The notes under the pieces were generated by a model. That model was given only the letters and a program-made list of their open reading frames with translations. It was not told where the DNA came from and did no database searches. Below, piece by piece: positions 27,639-37,829 of a stretch of DNA of 54,233 bases. Location of the stretch: the NCBI GenBank assembly GCA_030457765.1, contig JAKDUK010000011.1, positions 1-54,233 of the forward strand, given 5' to 3'. Both the position numbers and the translations under genes were made by a program. Numbering within the stretch: position 1 is the first letter of the stretch; every line of letters starts with the position of its first letter. This DNA is from Marinobacter sp. (lineage in GTDB: Bacteria; Pseudomonadota; Gammaproteobacteria; Pseudomonadales; Oleiphilaceae).

Positions 27639-27726
27639 ACCAAGTGACGACGGTCGTTCATTTGGTCTCTCTCATCAGGAGCATATTCTGCTTCTTTTAC
27701 ACCCCACCTTTTGGTGGGGTTTTTTT
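27639..27726 (+). ncRNA. Candidate Fur-repressed small RNA (about 88 nt)
   Basis: The Fur-controlled promoter predicts a start near 27639, and a strong intrinsic terminator ends at about 27726, giving a transcript of about 88 nt. I see no ATG with a ribosome-binding site and meaningful frame in it. Besides the terminator stem it contains a weak 5' stem (around 27648-27660) and a stem formed by the AGGAGCA and TGCTTCT segments, with U-rich single-stranded parts suited to Hfq. This is the layout of RyhB/PrrF-class iron-sparing RNAs, but I do not recognise sequence similarity to either. Function is inferred from architecture. Confidence 0.72.
27701..27726 (+). terminator. Strong intrinsic terminator of the small RNA
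   Basis: A perfect 8-bp stem (27701-27708 with 27713-27720), TTTT loop and a run of seven T. The T-run faces the plus direction, where no protein gene lies upstream, so the terminator must serve a noncoding transcript. It abuts the rhomboid stop codon on the other strand. Confidence 0.92.
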
Positions 27727-28588
27727 ATGCCTGCTGCTTTTTACGGATTGGCAAAATAGCCGCCAACGCTATACCTGCAACAAACCCACCCAGGTGCGCT
27801 TCGTTTGCCATACGCCCCAAACCCAGCATTTCAGGCAGGGGTGTAAAACCAATTACCATCCACGCCACCGCAAAGGTTACCAGTGCCGGGGGAAACTGAA
27901 ACCGTGGCAGTGTTCGCTGGCTGAACCAGCAGTAGCCAAGAATGCCATAAACGACCCCCGAAAGGCCGCCAAAAAAAGGCCCGGAAACCATATATTGCAG
28001 CGTATTAGAAAGAAGACTGGTTACAATGAAGAGCAGGACCAGCCTGCCCCGACCATCAAACCATTCAATCTGGCTCCCCAAAAACCAGAGCATCACAGAA
28101 TTAAAAATAATGTGGGTCCAGCTAAAATGCAGGAAATCCGGAGTGAACAAGCGCCAAACCTGTCCGCTTGCAAGCGTGGCAGAAAGCGCGTTGAGGCGCT
28201 CGCTCATGTTGCCCCAATCGTATGATCTAGGGTCTACAATGAGCAGGCTGGCCGTAAGCTGGTTGCTACCCAAACTGGTGAACCAAGCCATCAAAACACC
28301 CACAACAATGATACCCAGCACAAATGGGGCATGGCGCGGAGATGGCTGCCAACGCCCACCCACAAATACCGGCGAACGGTTCTGCTGCTCTACTACTTGC
28401 CGAATACCGGGTTCCGCCAAAAAGCGGTCCAGCGCCTCTATAACCGGCTCGGCATGCTCCGGGTTTTCCAACCACAACACCTGGGAACCGCCTTCCTCAC
28501 TGATTCTGTGAGGCACACCACGACCTTTCAACCATTGGCTAAACCCGCCAAGGTCTACACTGGTATCTAACTGCTTTACTCGGTACAC
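27725..28588 (-). CDS. Rhomboid-family intramembrane serine protease (GlpG-like)
   Basis: A 287-residue inner-membrane protease that cuts helices within the lipid bilayer. An N-terminal soluble domain (about 1-75) resembles the GlpG cytoplasmic domain and is followed by six helices. The active site is complete: His at about 159 and Asn at about 163 (WTHIIFN), nucleophile Ser at about 210 (GGLSG) and His at about 265 (AHLGG). The His159-to-Ser210 spacing of 51 equals that of E. coli GlpG. The TAA stop overlaps the T-run of the oppositely oriented small-RNA terminator. Confidence 0.94.
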   Translation of the reverse strand: MYRVKQLDTSVDLGGFSQWLKGRGVPHRISEEGGSQVLWLENPEHAEPVIEALDRFLAEPGIRQVVEQQNRSPVFVGGRWQPSPRHAPFVLGIIVVGVLMAWFTSLGSNQLTASLLIVDPRSYDWGNMSERLNALSATLASGQVWRLFTPDFLHFSWTHIIFNSVMLWFLGSQIEWFDGRGRLVLLFIVTSLLSNTLQYMVSGPFFGGLSGVVYGILGYCWFSQRTLPRFQFPPALVTFAVAWMVIGFTPLPEMLGLGRMANEAHLGGFVAGIALAAILPIRKKQQA

Positions 28589-28635
28589 AATCTAATTAGC
28601 CTCACAGGGTCTTCAGACTGAAGGTTACGCTCGCT

Positions 28636-29655
28636 CTAGCGGGCAACGCTGTCTTCACTGATGGGATAATCCGGAGAATCGTAATGATCCCGGGCCACAC
28701 TAACCCAGACAAACTTATCCCGGGAAAGTGCCCTCTCACCGTCCATCCGATACGCCACCAACCTGCCGTATTTTACGGCACTGTAATCAATACAGGCCAC
28801 GTTAGATCTCAGCGGGGCAGGTTCGCTTTCCATCCAGTAATGACCCACAAATACCGGAGGCGCATCTAGCGGATAGCTGATCAACCGCTTACGCTCATCT
28901 TCCGTAAGCACCCGGCCCGCAACCTCTGGCGGCAAAGGGTCTGGCTGGAATACCACATCTGAGTAGGTTCGCGGGTTATCTGCCCAGAATTTGGTACGGA
29001 AAAACTCTCGAACGTAACCGTCTCGGCCGGTTATTGCCATACCTTGGGGTAAACGCAAATCGGTGCCCCGCAATAACGTATCCATAACCCGCCCGGCGAA
29101 GGAGTCGATGGCTGCAGAGGCATGGAGGAAATCTTCATCAATGCAGGCACCGCCCTGCACCTGTTTAAATTTCTTGATCAGTTCACTGTCCCAACATGCG
29201 TGTACGGCGCGAAAATCTTCGTCATCAATAAACAATGGAATGGTGTAAAACCAGTCAAGAAAATCGTTCCATTCATAGGGGTGGGCTTCAAACTGCTCAA
29301 GGGTTTCCCGAATCAGTCTATCGTGGCGCGAGTTGTGCTCTCGCAGCCAGGTTTTGCCGCTGCCAGCTCTGGCCCGGGTACAGTAGCCCAAAGCGTTATA
29401 CTCGTGATTACCCATCACAATGCGGGCGGAGCCCCGCTCAACCATATTTCTCACTAGATGAAGGGCTTCGCGGATTCTGGGGCCACGATCAATAATATCG
29501 CCAATAAATATGGCCTGCCGGCTGCGGTGCTGGTACACGCCGCTAACTTTGCTGTAGCCCATTTGCTCCAACAGGCGGGCCAGCGTGTTCGCACAACCGT
29601 GTATATCGCCAATAAGGTCGTAACCACGACTTGCAGTAGGGTTTATTCCGGCCAT
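28636..29655 (-). CDS. Calcineurin-like metallophosphoesterase
   Basis: A 339-residue phosphoesterase of the PP2A/Ap4A-hydrolase type with all metal-binding motifs: GDIHG at about 16-20, GDIIDRGP at about 52-59, GNHE at about 82-85, and later His residues (AVHACWD, FVGHYW). It may act on phosphoproteins or dinucleoside polyphosphates; the substrate is not readable. The start is ATG 29655, 2 bp after the nadK stop; a TTG two codons upstream is in frame but less likely. Close coupling to nadK is clear. Confidence 0.9.
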   Translation of the reverse strand: MAGINPTASRGYDLIGDIHGCANTLARLLEQMGYSKVSGVYQHRSRQAIFIGDIIDRGPRIREALHLVRNMVERGSARIVMGNHEYNALGYCTRARAGSGKTWLREHNSRHDRLIRETLEQFEAHPYEWNDFLDWFYTIPLFIDDEDFRAVHACWDSELIKKFKQVQGGACIDEDFLHASAAIDSFAGRVMDTLLRGTDLRLPQGMAITGRDGYVREFFRTKFWADNPRTYSDVVFQPDPLPPEVAGRVLTEDERKRLISYPLDAPPVFVGHYWMESEPAPLRSNVACIDYSAVKYGRLVAYRMDGERALSRDKFVWVSVARDHYDSPDYPISEDSVAR

Positions 29656-29657
29656 GA

Positions 29658-30542
29658 TCAACTCGCTGCTATTTCGCTTGCCCAGCCAAGTTTGTCCCGG
29701 CAGGTGGCATAAAAATTATGGTCTGTGGGATGAATCAGCCGGATTTTGAAAGGCTTTTTAGCAATGCGGATGATATCCCCCGGGGCACAGGCAATATTCA
29801 TCTGGCCATCAAAACTGATCTGAGGATAGGTTTCGTTGGTCTCACCGATAACCAACTTAATCTCACTTTTACCATCCACTACAATCGGACGACTACTCAG
29901 CATGTGGGGAAACATGGGCACCAGCACCACTGCATCAAGTTTCGGGTGCATAATAGGCCCGCCTGCCGAGAGCGAGTAGGCGGTAGAGCCCGTGGGGGTA
30001 GATACAATCAAACCGTCCGAGCGCTGGCTATATACAAAGTGACCATCAATATACAGATCAAAGCCAATCATGCGGGTCGACTTACCCGGGTGCAGCACCA
30101 CATCGTTCAAAGCGGTACCAAAACCCAGTGGTTGCCCGTTGCGCTCAACATTGCCATCGAGCAAAAACCGTGTTTCTTCAATGTATTCACCTTCCAACAC
30201 CTTACCCAGACGCTCTTCCAGATCCGAAGGCGAAATATCCGTTAAAAACCCCAGTCGCCCGCGATTTACGCCGAGCAACGGAATTTTGGACTTTGCCAGT
30301 TCCCGGGCTGCACCCAACAGACTGCCATCACCACCAACCACAATAACCAGGTCGCAGATTTCACCGAGGAGCTTCTTGCTGGCAACCTGAAAACCATGGC
30401 CAGGTAGCATACTGGCCGTGTCTTCCTCAAGAATAACGTGGTAATGGTTGGCGACCAGATACTGTTTGAGCTGGCGCAGTGATTCAACCACTTTAACACT
30501 GCCCATTCGGCCGATAACGCCTATGTTTCTGAATTGTTCCAT
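29658..30542 (-). CDS. nadK: NAD kinase
   Basis: A 294-residue cytoplasmic enzyme that phosphorylates NAD to NADP. The GGDGS motif at about 70-74 and NRGRLGFLTDI at about 93-103 are diagnostic, and the later SDGLIVSTPTGSTAYSLSAG is the conserved nucleotide-binding stretch. The ATG at 30542 has an AGGAAG ribosome-binding site. Length matches the family (about 290-300). The phosphoesterase gene follows 2 bp later. Confidence 0.97.
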   Translation of the reverse strand: MEQFRNIGVIGRMGSVKVVESLRQLKQYLVANHYHVILEEDTASMLPGHGFQVASKKLLGEICDLVIVVGGDGSLLGAARELAKSKIPLLGVNRGRLGFLTDISPSDLEERLGKVLEGEYIEETRFLLDGNVERNGQPLGFGTALNDVVLHPGKSTRMIGFDLYIDGHFVYSQRSDGLIVSTPTGSTAYSLSAGGPIMHPKLDAVVLVPMFPHMLSSRPIVVDGKSEIKLVIGETNETYPQISFDGQMNIACAPGDIIRIAKKPFKIRLIHPTDHNFYATCRDKLGWASEIAAS

Positions 30543-30687
30543 GGAGCTTCCTGTGATGTTGGAACACGGTGAAAGCAGATAAGCCCGCTGACGCCCATAT
30601 CAATTTGGCCTACAGTTTAACGAAAGTCACCCAGATACTGAAAAAGTTCTAACAAACCCAAGCAACACGGCTCATTACGGCCTTACT

Positions 30688-31932
30688 TTATGATTGGTGA
30701 TGCTCGCAGCGATCAGCAACGCCAGGCTGAAACTCCCCCGGCTGGCTAACCCGCAGTAACGGCTCGCTACAAGGGTCTCCGCTTTCAAGACGGTACTGGC
30801 ATACCGGATTTTCGTAATGCTCAAGCCATTGCAGGTATGCCGGCTCATTCATTCCGCACCGCTGTGCTGCGAAAACCGTAGGGTTGCGAAAATAGGTTTC
30901 AATTTCATCATATGGCAGGGTCAAATGGCCAACACCCGGATGATAGCCAACCAAAAAAACAGACTGGGCTTTCAGGTGGCCCATCACTGTGTTTTCCAGG
31001 GGCTCTCTGTGCCTAAGCTCGTGCGCTTCCTGCTCCAGGGCAACAATTTTTTCATCCGCGCGCTCTAACTCACGCTGCTTACGCTCCAGTTGCTCTCTGA
31101 GCAATACTAATTCTGCATTCACATTTGCATCGTCACGACCCTTTTCGGTACCACCGGCAGCAACCTGTTCCTGCATGATGAGATACTGCTGATTGCGTTC
31201 CGACAAGCGGTCCTTTAGCTGTTCGTTATTGAGTCGCTGGCGCTCATACTTTTGCTCCAGATCAGCCGCTTCGTTGTGCAGGGCCTTAATCTCAATCCGG
31301 TGCTCTCGCCGTACTTCTGAAAGCATATCCCGGTGAACACTCTGCAGAGTCTTAATCCGCAAACGTTGCTCGCGGATCAGCTGAGCCACCCGAGCACGAT
31401 TAGCGCCAATGCGAGCCTCTTGCGCCTCAGCTGGCTCGTTGGCTCCGGCACGAAGCACAGGAATGTTTTCTTCTTCAGGCTGAACACGATGAAACTTAAG
31501 GGTATTGGCGTTAATGGCTTTGCGGATTACCTGGAAGTGGTTGTTGCCCGGGGTCATATCAGGATCCCACAACTCAGACGCATATTGCGGCTTTGGGCAT
31601 TGGCTACGGCAAACAAGGCGAATGGCGCCGCCACCCATATCAGGCCCCTTGGCTCCCTGCCCGGCCAGCTCTTCAATAGGCACACTCCAGCTGCTGTCGG
31701 CCCGCCCTTCCTCATCAAACCAGATGCGGAAAAATACCAACGCGCGCACAAGAAGATCGTCACTGAGATCTACCAGAACAGCTTTTACCTCGGTTTCAGC
31801 AAGATCTGACAACCCGACATAGCCATCAAGAAAAGCTCCAAACTCGCTGGCACGCATCTCGCGGGCCACTTGGTTGCCCTCGATAAACAACACCGCTGAA
31901 TAATTGGTCGTTGCCTGGCTGACAGACACCAT
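30688..31932 (-). CDS. Conserved coiled-coil protein of unknown function
   Basis: A 414-residue soluble protein. The first 150 residues look globular (MVSVSQATTNYSAVLFIEGN; FFRIWFDEEG). Residues about 185-310 form a long charged coiled coil (runs rich in Glu, Arg, Gln and Leu). The last 110 residues are globular again and end with a Cys/His-rich tail (VCQYRL, DPCSEPL, RCEHHQS) that might bind a metal. No signal peptide or membrane helix is seen. The start at ATG 31932 was chosen because the N-terminal 7 residues before it are unlikely. It lies 145 bp before nadK on the same strand; I do not recognise a named family. Confidence 0.75.
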   Translation of the reverse strand: MVSVSQATTNYSAVLFIEGNQVAREMRASEFGAFLDGYVGLSDLAETEVKAVLVDLSDDLLVRALVFFRIWFDEEGRADSSWSVPIEELAGQGAKGPDMGGGAIRLVCRSQCPKPQYASELWDPDMTPGNNHFQVIRKAINANTLKFHRVQPEEENIPVLRAGANEPAEAQEARIGANRARVAQLIREQRLRIKTLQSVHRDMLSEVRREHRIEIKALHNEAADLEQKYERQRLNNEQLKDRLSERNQQYLIMQEQVAAGGTEKGRDDANVNAELVLLREQLERKQRELERADEKIVALEQEAHELRHREPLENTVMGHLKAQSVFLVGYHPGVGHLTLPYDEIETYFRNPTVFAAQRCGMNEPAYLQWLEHYENPVCQYRLESGDPCSEPLLRVSQPGEFQPGVADRCEHHQS

Positions 31933-31951
31933 TACAGACTCCCTAAAATGC

Positions 31952-31998
31952 AAAAAACTCTCTGGCAGACTTAAGCTTACAGTCTAGCCAGAGAGTTT
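31952..31998 (-). terminator. Intrinsic terminator downstream of fadH
   Basis: The long imperfect stem pairs 31955-31971 with 31981-31998 (17 bp with one bulged base). In the minus direction it ends in a run of six T. It separates fadH from the coiled-coil protein gene. Confidence 0.9.
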
Positions 31999-32046
31999 CT
32001 GGTGCACAGAGAAAAACTGCAACGTTTTGTGATCAGGCTACTTTGA

Positions 32047-34179
<2,133 letters not shown>

Positions 34180-34192
34180 TTATTAACTGGGT

Positions 34193-34205
34193 GCTATTTA
34201 ATAGC
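34193..34205. promoter_or_regulatory. Palindrome in the fadH/AraC divergent promoter region
   Basis: GCTATT-T-AATAGC is a perfect 6-1-6 inverted repeat midway between the two divergent start codons (34116 and 34289). It is a candidate operator. It does not match the PsrA or FadR consensus that I know, and the AraC family usually binds direct repeats, so the binder is uncertain. Confidence 0.3.
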
Positions 34206-34288
34206 CACTAAACTACCAATGCTTCTTGCCCTCAACAATATCCCTGAATAACATTATACTATCCTTAGAACACACACAAAGAGGCCTC

Positions 34289-35347
34289 ATGGGAACAACT
34301 CACCCCCCAAACAATCGCAACTCACTCGGCGATATCAGTGTTCTTTATGTGCACGTGCTGCTGCGTGCCGCCGAAGCCGAGGGTGTAAACATCCCCAACC
34401 TGACGCACCGCTTTCAGCTCAGCGAGCAAACCCTCACCTCGCACGCTGCGCGTATCAGCATTCCGCGCTTTATGAGACTGGGCCACGCGGCTATTGAAGC
34501 CTGTAACAACCCGGCTCTTGGGCTGCGTATGGGCGCATTGTCGCGGCCTGTCGATGCGGGCATTGCGGGCCTTGCCGGGGAATCTGCCAACACTGCGGGT
34601 GCCGCCATACAAACGCTTATTCGCTACGCATTGCTAACCAGCCGCAACAGCCGGGGGACACCCACAGCTGAGCCTATGAAGCGCAAGCTACAATTTTACT
34701 CCATTCGCCCCTACAACTCCTTCAACTACTTTGTGATCGATTCGGTATTGGGGGCCTGGACTCAGTTTTTACGCACGGTCACGGGCCACTGGGATGTACT
34801 TGAAAAAGTTACCATCGAATACACATCTATCGGGCAGGACGAACTATTTGATGCCTGGTTTCGATGCCCGGTTCAATTTGGCGCACCTGACAATAGCATT
34901 ACCGTAAGAGCGGACATCTGGAACCAGGGAACAGCGCAGGCGCAGCCAGCTATGCACGAGAAGTTGGTCCAACTGTGCGACAAGGAGATGCAGGAGATTC
35001 AACGGGGCTTAACGACCGGAGACAGAGTAAAAAGCCTACTCACGCCGTTATTCAGGGGGGAGACGCCAAGCCTTGAGACCATTGCCTCAAAGCTGGGGGT
35101 TACACCATGGACACTGCAACGCCAGTTGGCTGCTGAAGAAACCGGTTTTCGGGAACTGATGGACGACACAAGAAAACAGCTCGCACGGGATTATATTCGG
35201 GAAACTGAAACGTCGTTATCAGAAATTGCGTGGCTACTCGGCTTCTCTAACCCCGCAGCACTGCATAAAGCTTATAAACGCTGGTTTAGATTAAGCCCGG
35301 GAGAGCACCGAAAACAGTACCGTGCAATGCCGCGCGCACAACATTGA
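34289..35347 (+). CDS. AraC-family regulator with arabinose-binding-like N-domain
   Basis: A 352-residue transcription factor. The N-terminal two thirds match the PF12625-type ligand-sensing domain found in regulators of lipid and hydroxy-acid catabolism. The C-terminal AraC helix-turn-helix pair spans about 250-345 (TIASKLGVTPWTLQRQLAAE; LSEIAWLLGFSNPAALHKAY). The ATG at 34289 is preceded by AGAGG. It diverges from fadH and may regulate it. A bidirectional terminator follows its stop. Confidence 0.9.
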   Translation: MGTTHPPNNRNSLGDISVLYVHVLLRAAEAEGVNIPNLTHRFQLSEQTLTSHAARISIPRFMRLGHAAIEACNNPALGLRMGALSRPVDAGIAGLAGESANTAGAAIQTLIRYALLTSRNSRGTPTAEPMKRKLQFYSIRPYNSFNYFVIDSVLGAWTQFLRTVTGHWDVLEKVTIEYTSIGQDELFDAWFRCPVQFGAPDNSITVRADIWNQGTAQAQPAMHEKLVQLCDKEMQEIQRGLTTGDRVKSLLTPLFRGETPSLETIASKLGVTPWTLQRQLAAEETGFRELMDDTRKQLARDYIRETETSLSEIAWLLGFSNPAALHKAYKRWFRLSPGEHRKQYRAMPRAQH

Positions 35348-35360
35348 AAGCTAAAACGAA

Positions 35361-35394
35361 AAAACCCGTTAGCTATTTTTAGCTAACGGGTTTT
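35361..35394. terminator. Bidirectional intrinsic terminator between an araC-type gene and tRNA-Asp
   Basis: The 14-bp arms 35361-35374 and 35381-35394 have a 6-base loop. T-runs lie on both exits, so it serves the plus-strand AraC gene and the minus-strand tRNA. Confidence 0.93.
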
Positions 35395-35400
35395 AGAATA

Positions 35401-35477
35401 TGGCGGAGTGGACGGGACTCGAACCCGCGACCCCCGGCGTGACAGGCCGGTATTCTAACCAACTGAACTACCACTCC
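35401..35477 (-). tRNA. tRNA-Asp (GTC)
   Basis: The minus strand gives a 77-nt cloverleaf, CCA end encoded, almost identical to E. coli tRNA-Asp. The acceptor stem GGAGTGG pairs with CCACTCC. The D-loop (AGTTGGTTAGA), anticodon loop CTGTCAC with anticodon GTC (35441-35443 on the plus strand) and T-arm GGTTCGAGTCC are all standard. It stands alone, with an AraC-type gene on each side. Confidence 0.98.
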
Positions 35478-35611
35478 GCAAAGTCATAACCGATTGCTTT
35501 TTAAGGCATTGCAATCAAAACTCTGATTACTCGGTGACAACGAGAGCGCATTATAAAGAGGTGCCCGCTTATGTCAACGCCTTTCCTGAAAATTTTCACA
35601 AAACCAGCATT

Positions 35612-36643
35612 TTACATGGCATCTACCATGGCATCTTTACCCTGTGCTGTTTTTCGATACTCGATGGGAGTCATACCAGACCAACGCTTAAACGCGCGAT
35701 AAAAGGTGCTGGGCTCCGAAAAGCCTGTGAGATACACAATTTCATCAATAGACTCATCCGTTGTTGCCAGCAGTTGCCTGGCAAGACGGTAGCGAAAATC
35801 CGCGAGTACCTGATTAAAGCTGGTCTCTGCTTCTGTAAGCCGGGTGCGTAGTGTGCGAGGCTTAATACTTAAGCGTGTCGCTACAGCGTCCAGTGTTACT
35901 TCGCCGCTATCCAGCAGTTCGGCAATAATGCGCTCAACCTGCCCGACAATATCCTTTTTTTCCAGACGGGCAACCTGCTCACTGGCAAAACGCTCATGCA
36001 AATCCAAAAGCTCTGGTTCAGCATGTGGCGACGCATGGCCAAGCAGGCTAGCAGGAAAGTGAAGTCTGTTTTCATCAGCGCCAAACACGACATCACAACC
36101 GAGCACCTCTTTAACATGCTCATGCCCTTCCTCACGCTCATGCTCAAATTCGACTCGGGAAGGATAAAACTGGTCATTGGTGATGGAGCGGAAAAACGTA
36201 ATCAGGCCCTGCACAAAGCACTCATTGAAATGACGAAGGCGCCGAACCTCATCCGAGGCGGTATCCAGCACCATGCAGGCATTATCGCCATCAATATAAA
36301 AATCTGTGTTCGCAGCATCGCTCAGTAGGCGCTGGTAATTTTTTGCGCGCCGCAGCCCTTCACCAAAGGTTGAGCTACTAAGAAACAGGTATTCCAGAAC
36401 CTGGCCTTTATACACAGGCAAAACCTGCCCTAGATGCAAACCAATGTCCGGGTCGCCGGAGACCTCCTCAACCGCCTGCCAGAAAAACATTTGTGCACTG
36501 TGAGGAGTACGAAGCTGTTCGGTGTAAACATAATCCTCGTTCACACCTAAACGGCTAAAAATAAGATCCGTATCAATACCCTTCGTTTTCATCGCCTCGT
36601 AGATAAGGCGTAACATTACTCCCGCGTCACGTAGTTCCTGCAT
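35612..36643 (-). CDS. AraC-family regulator with arabinose-binding-like N-domain (second copy of this type)
   Basis: A 343-residue transcription factor of the same architecture as the one at 34289: PF12625-like ligand domain, then a C-terminal AraC-type helix-turn-helix pair (DAVATRLSIKPRTLRTRLTE; DEIVYLTGFSEPSTFYRAFK). The two are clearly diverged, so this is not a recent duplication. I chose ATG 36643, which has a CGGGA ribosome-binding site; a GTG at 36691 is the alternative. It is divergent from the MaoC-like gene and a candidate regulator of it. Confidence 0.9.
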   Translation of the reverse strand: MQELRDAGVMLRLIYEAMKTKGIDTDLIFSRLGVNEDYVYTEQLRTPHSAQMFFWQAVEEVSGDPDIGLHLGQVLPVYKGQVLEYLFLSSSTFGEGLRRAKNYQRLLSDAANTDFYIDGDNACMVLDTASDEVRRLRHFNECFVQGLITFFRSITNDQFYPSRVEFEHEREEGHEHVKEVLGCDVVFGADENRLHFPASLLGHASPHAEPELLDLHERFASEQVARLEKKDIVGQVERIIAELLDSGEVTLDAVATRLSIKPRTLRTRLTEAETSFNQVLADFRYRLARQLLATTDESIDEIVYLTGFSEPSTFYRAFKRWSGMTPIEYRKTAQGKDAMVDAM

Positions 36644-36953
36644 AACATCCCGTTTTGTATTGTTTGGATACTGCTTTGGCCCGGCGGACACCCGCTAGGA
36701 CACCCCAAGTCAATGCGCTGTCTGGAAGGGTTTGCCAGACTTGGCACAAGCTTATAAACACTGCCTGCCCGGTCCTGATTTAGCTGTTTTTTTTCAAAAA
36801 CCAGCTAATACTAACGTCTTGCAATAAAGCATTTCAGGCCACAGGCTCACAGTTGTACCAGATTCCGGATGCAACAGGCACCTGTATTAGCAATCTTTCG
36901 CCAAACCTTCATGTGTCATCCATTAACATACCGGCTACCAGCGAGAGGAACTC
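36644..36953. other. Divergent intergenic region between AraC-type and MaoC-like genes
   Basis: About 310 bp without a credible gene. It holds two small inverted repeats: GTCTGG at 36720-36725 with CCAGAC at 36735-36740, and TAGCTG at 36781-36786 with CAGCTA at 36802-36807 around T and A tracts. Either could be an operator. Its first part may belong to the AraC gene if the GTG start at 36691 is used. Confidence 0.5.
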
Positions 36954-37829
36954 ATGCCAGACACGCTCATTTACCAAAACACACCACCGGCTCTGCTGCC
37001 ACTGTATGGCAGGGCGATCCTGCCTAAAAAAGGCATCTCTGGGGCAGATATCACGCTACCAAAACTCTCCGCCGAGCTGCTTTGTGCACACACTTCCAGC
37101 GATGACCTGAATCAATACGAGCGTGTGTGCGGCTTTCGCTCTAGCAACCACATACCCATTACCTGGCCCCACATTCTCGCCTTTCCACTTCACCTTAAGC
37201 TGCTTACAGAAAAAGCCTTTCCGCTGCCGCTGCTAGGCCTGGTGCACTTGCGTAACACCATAACCCAGCATCGGGCCATTGGCGTGGGGGAAGCCCTGAA
37301 GCTGCACGTATATTTAGGCGAGCAAGAGCGCACCAGCCGGGGTATAGAATTTGGCCTGATAACCACCGCCAGCTCTGCAGGCGCACTGGTCTGGGGGGAA
37401 ACCAGCACCATGCTCTTCCGGCAATCCAGCCAGCAAGCAGAGACGACTGCGAAGAAGGCCCCACCAACTCTTGAGCAGTACCCAAATACAACAGACATAG
37501 AAGCGCCGGAACCCATAGGGCGCCAGTACGCCAAAATTTCTGGCGACAGCAACCCAATTCACATGCATGCGCTCAGCGCCAAGGCTTTTGGCTTCCCAAA
37601 GGCGATCGCGCACGGTATGTGGAGCAAAGCTCACGCTCTGGCCATTCTGGAGCAACAAGGTGAATGGTGTTCAGGCCCGGTGAGGGTGAGCTGCCAGTTT
37701 AAAAAGCCTCTGTTTTTGCCAGGTACAGCAAAACTGAACTGGCGCACCGGGGAGTCTGGGTGGGACTATCAACTATTGAACGCAAGAGGCGATGCGCCAC
37801 ACCTTAGTGGGCGCATCGATTGGCTCTAA
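36954..37829 (+). CDS. MaoC-like hot-dog-fold dehydratase/hydratase
   Basis: A 291-residue protein. The C-terminal half has the (R)-hydratase motif: YAKISGDSNPIHMHALSAKA followed by GFPKAIAHGMWSKA, with the catalytic Asp and His in place (SGDSNPIH). The N-terminal half resembles a second, degenerate hot-dog domain. Such enzymes hydrate enoyl-CoA or enoyl-ACP. The ATG at 36954 follows GAGAGG. The stop overlaps the end of the convergent histidine-kinase gene by 4 bp. A role in fatty-acid metabolism fits nearby fadH, but the substrate is not known. Confidence 0.9.
   Translation: MPDTLIYQNTPPALLPLYGRAILPKKGISGADITLPKLSAELLCAHTSSDDLNQYERVCGFRSSNHIPITWPHILAFPLHLKLLTEKAFPLPLLGLVHLRNTITQHRAIGVGEALKLHVYLGEQERTSRGIEFGLITTASSAGALVWGETSTMLFRQSSQQAETTAKKAPPTLEQYPNTTDIEAPEPIGRQYAKISGDSNPIHMHALSAKAFGFPKAIAHGMWSKAHALAILEQQGEWCSGPVRVSCQFKKPLFLPGTAKLNWRTGESGWDYQLLNARGDAPHLSGRIDWL

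Noticed and set aside
35361..35477. tRNA-Asp as an integration (att) site of a genomic island
   Set aside because: The 3' end of the tRNA is not repeated elsewhere in the window as far as I can see, and no integrase is present.
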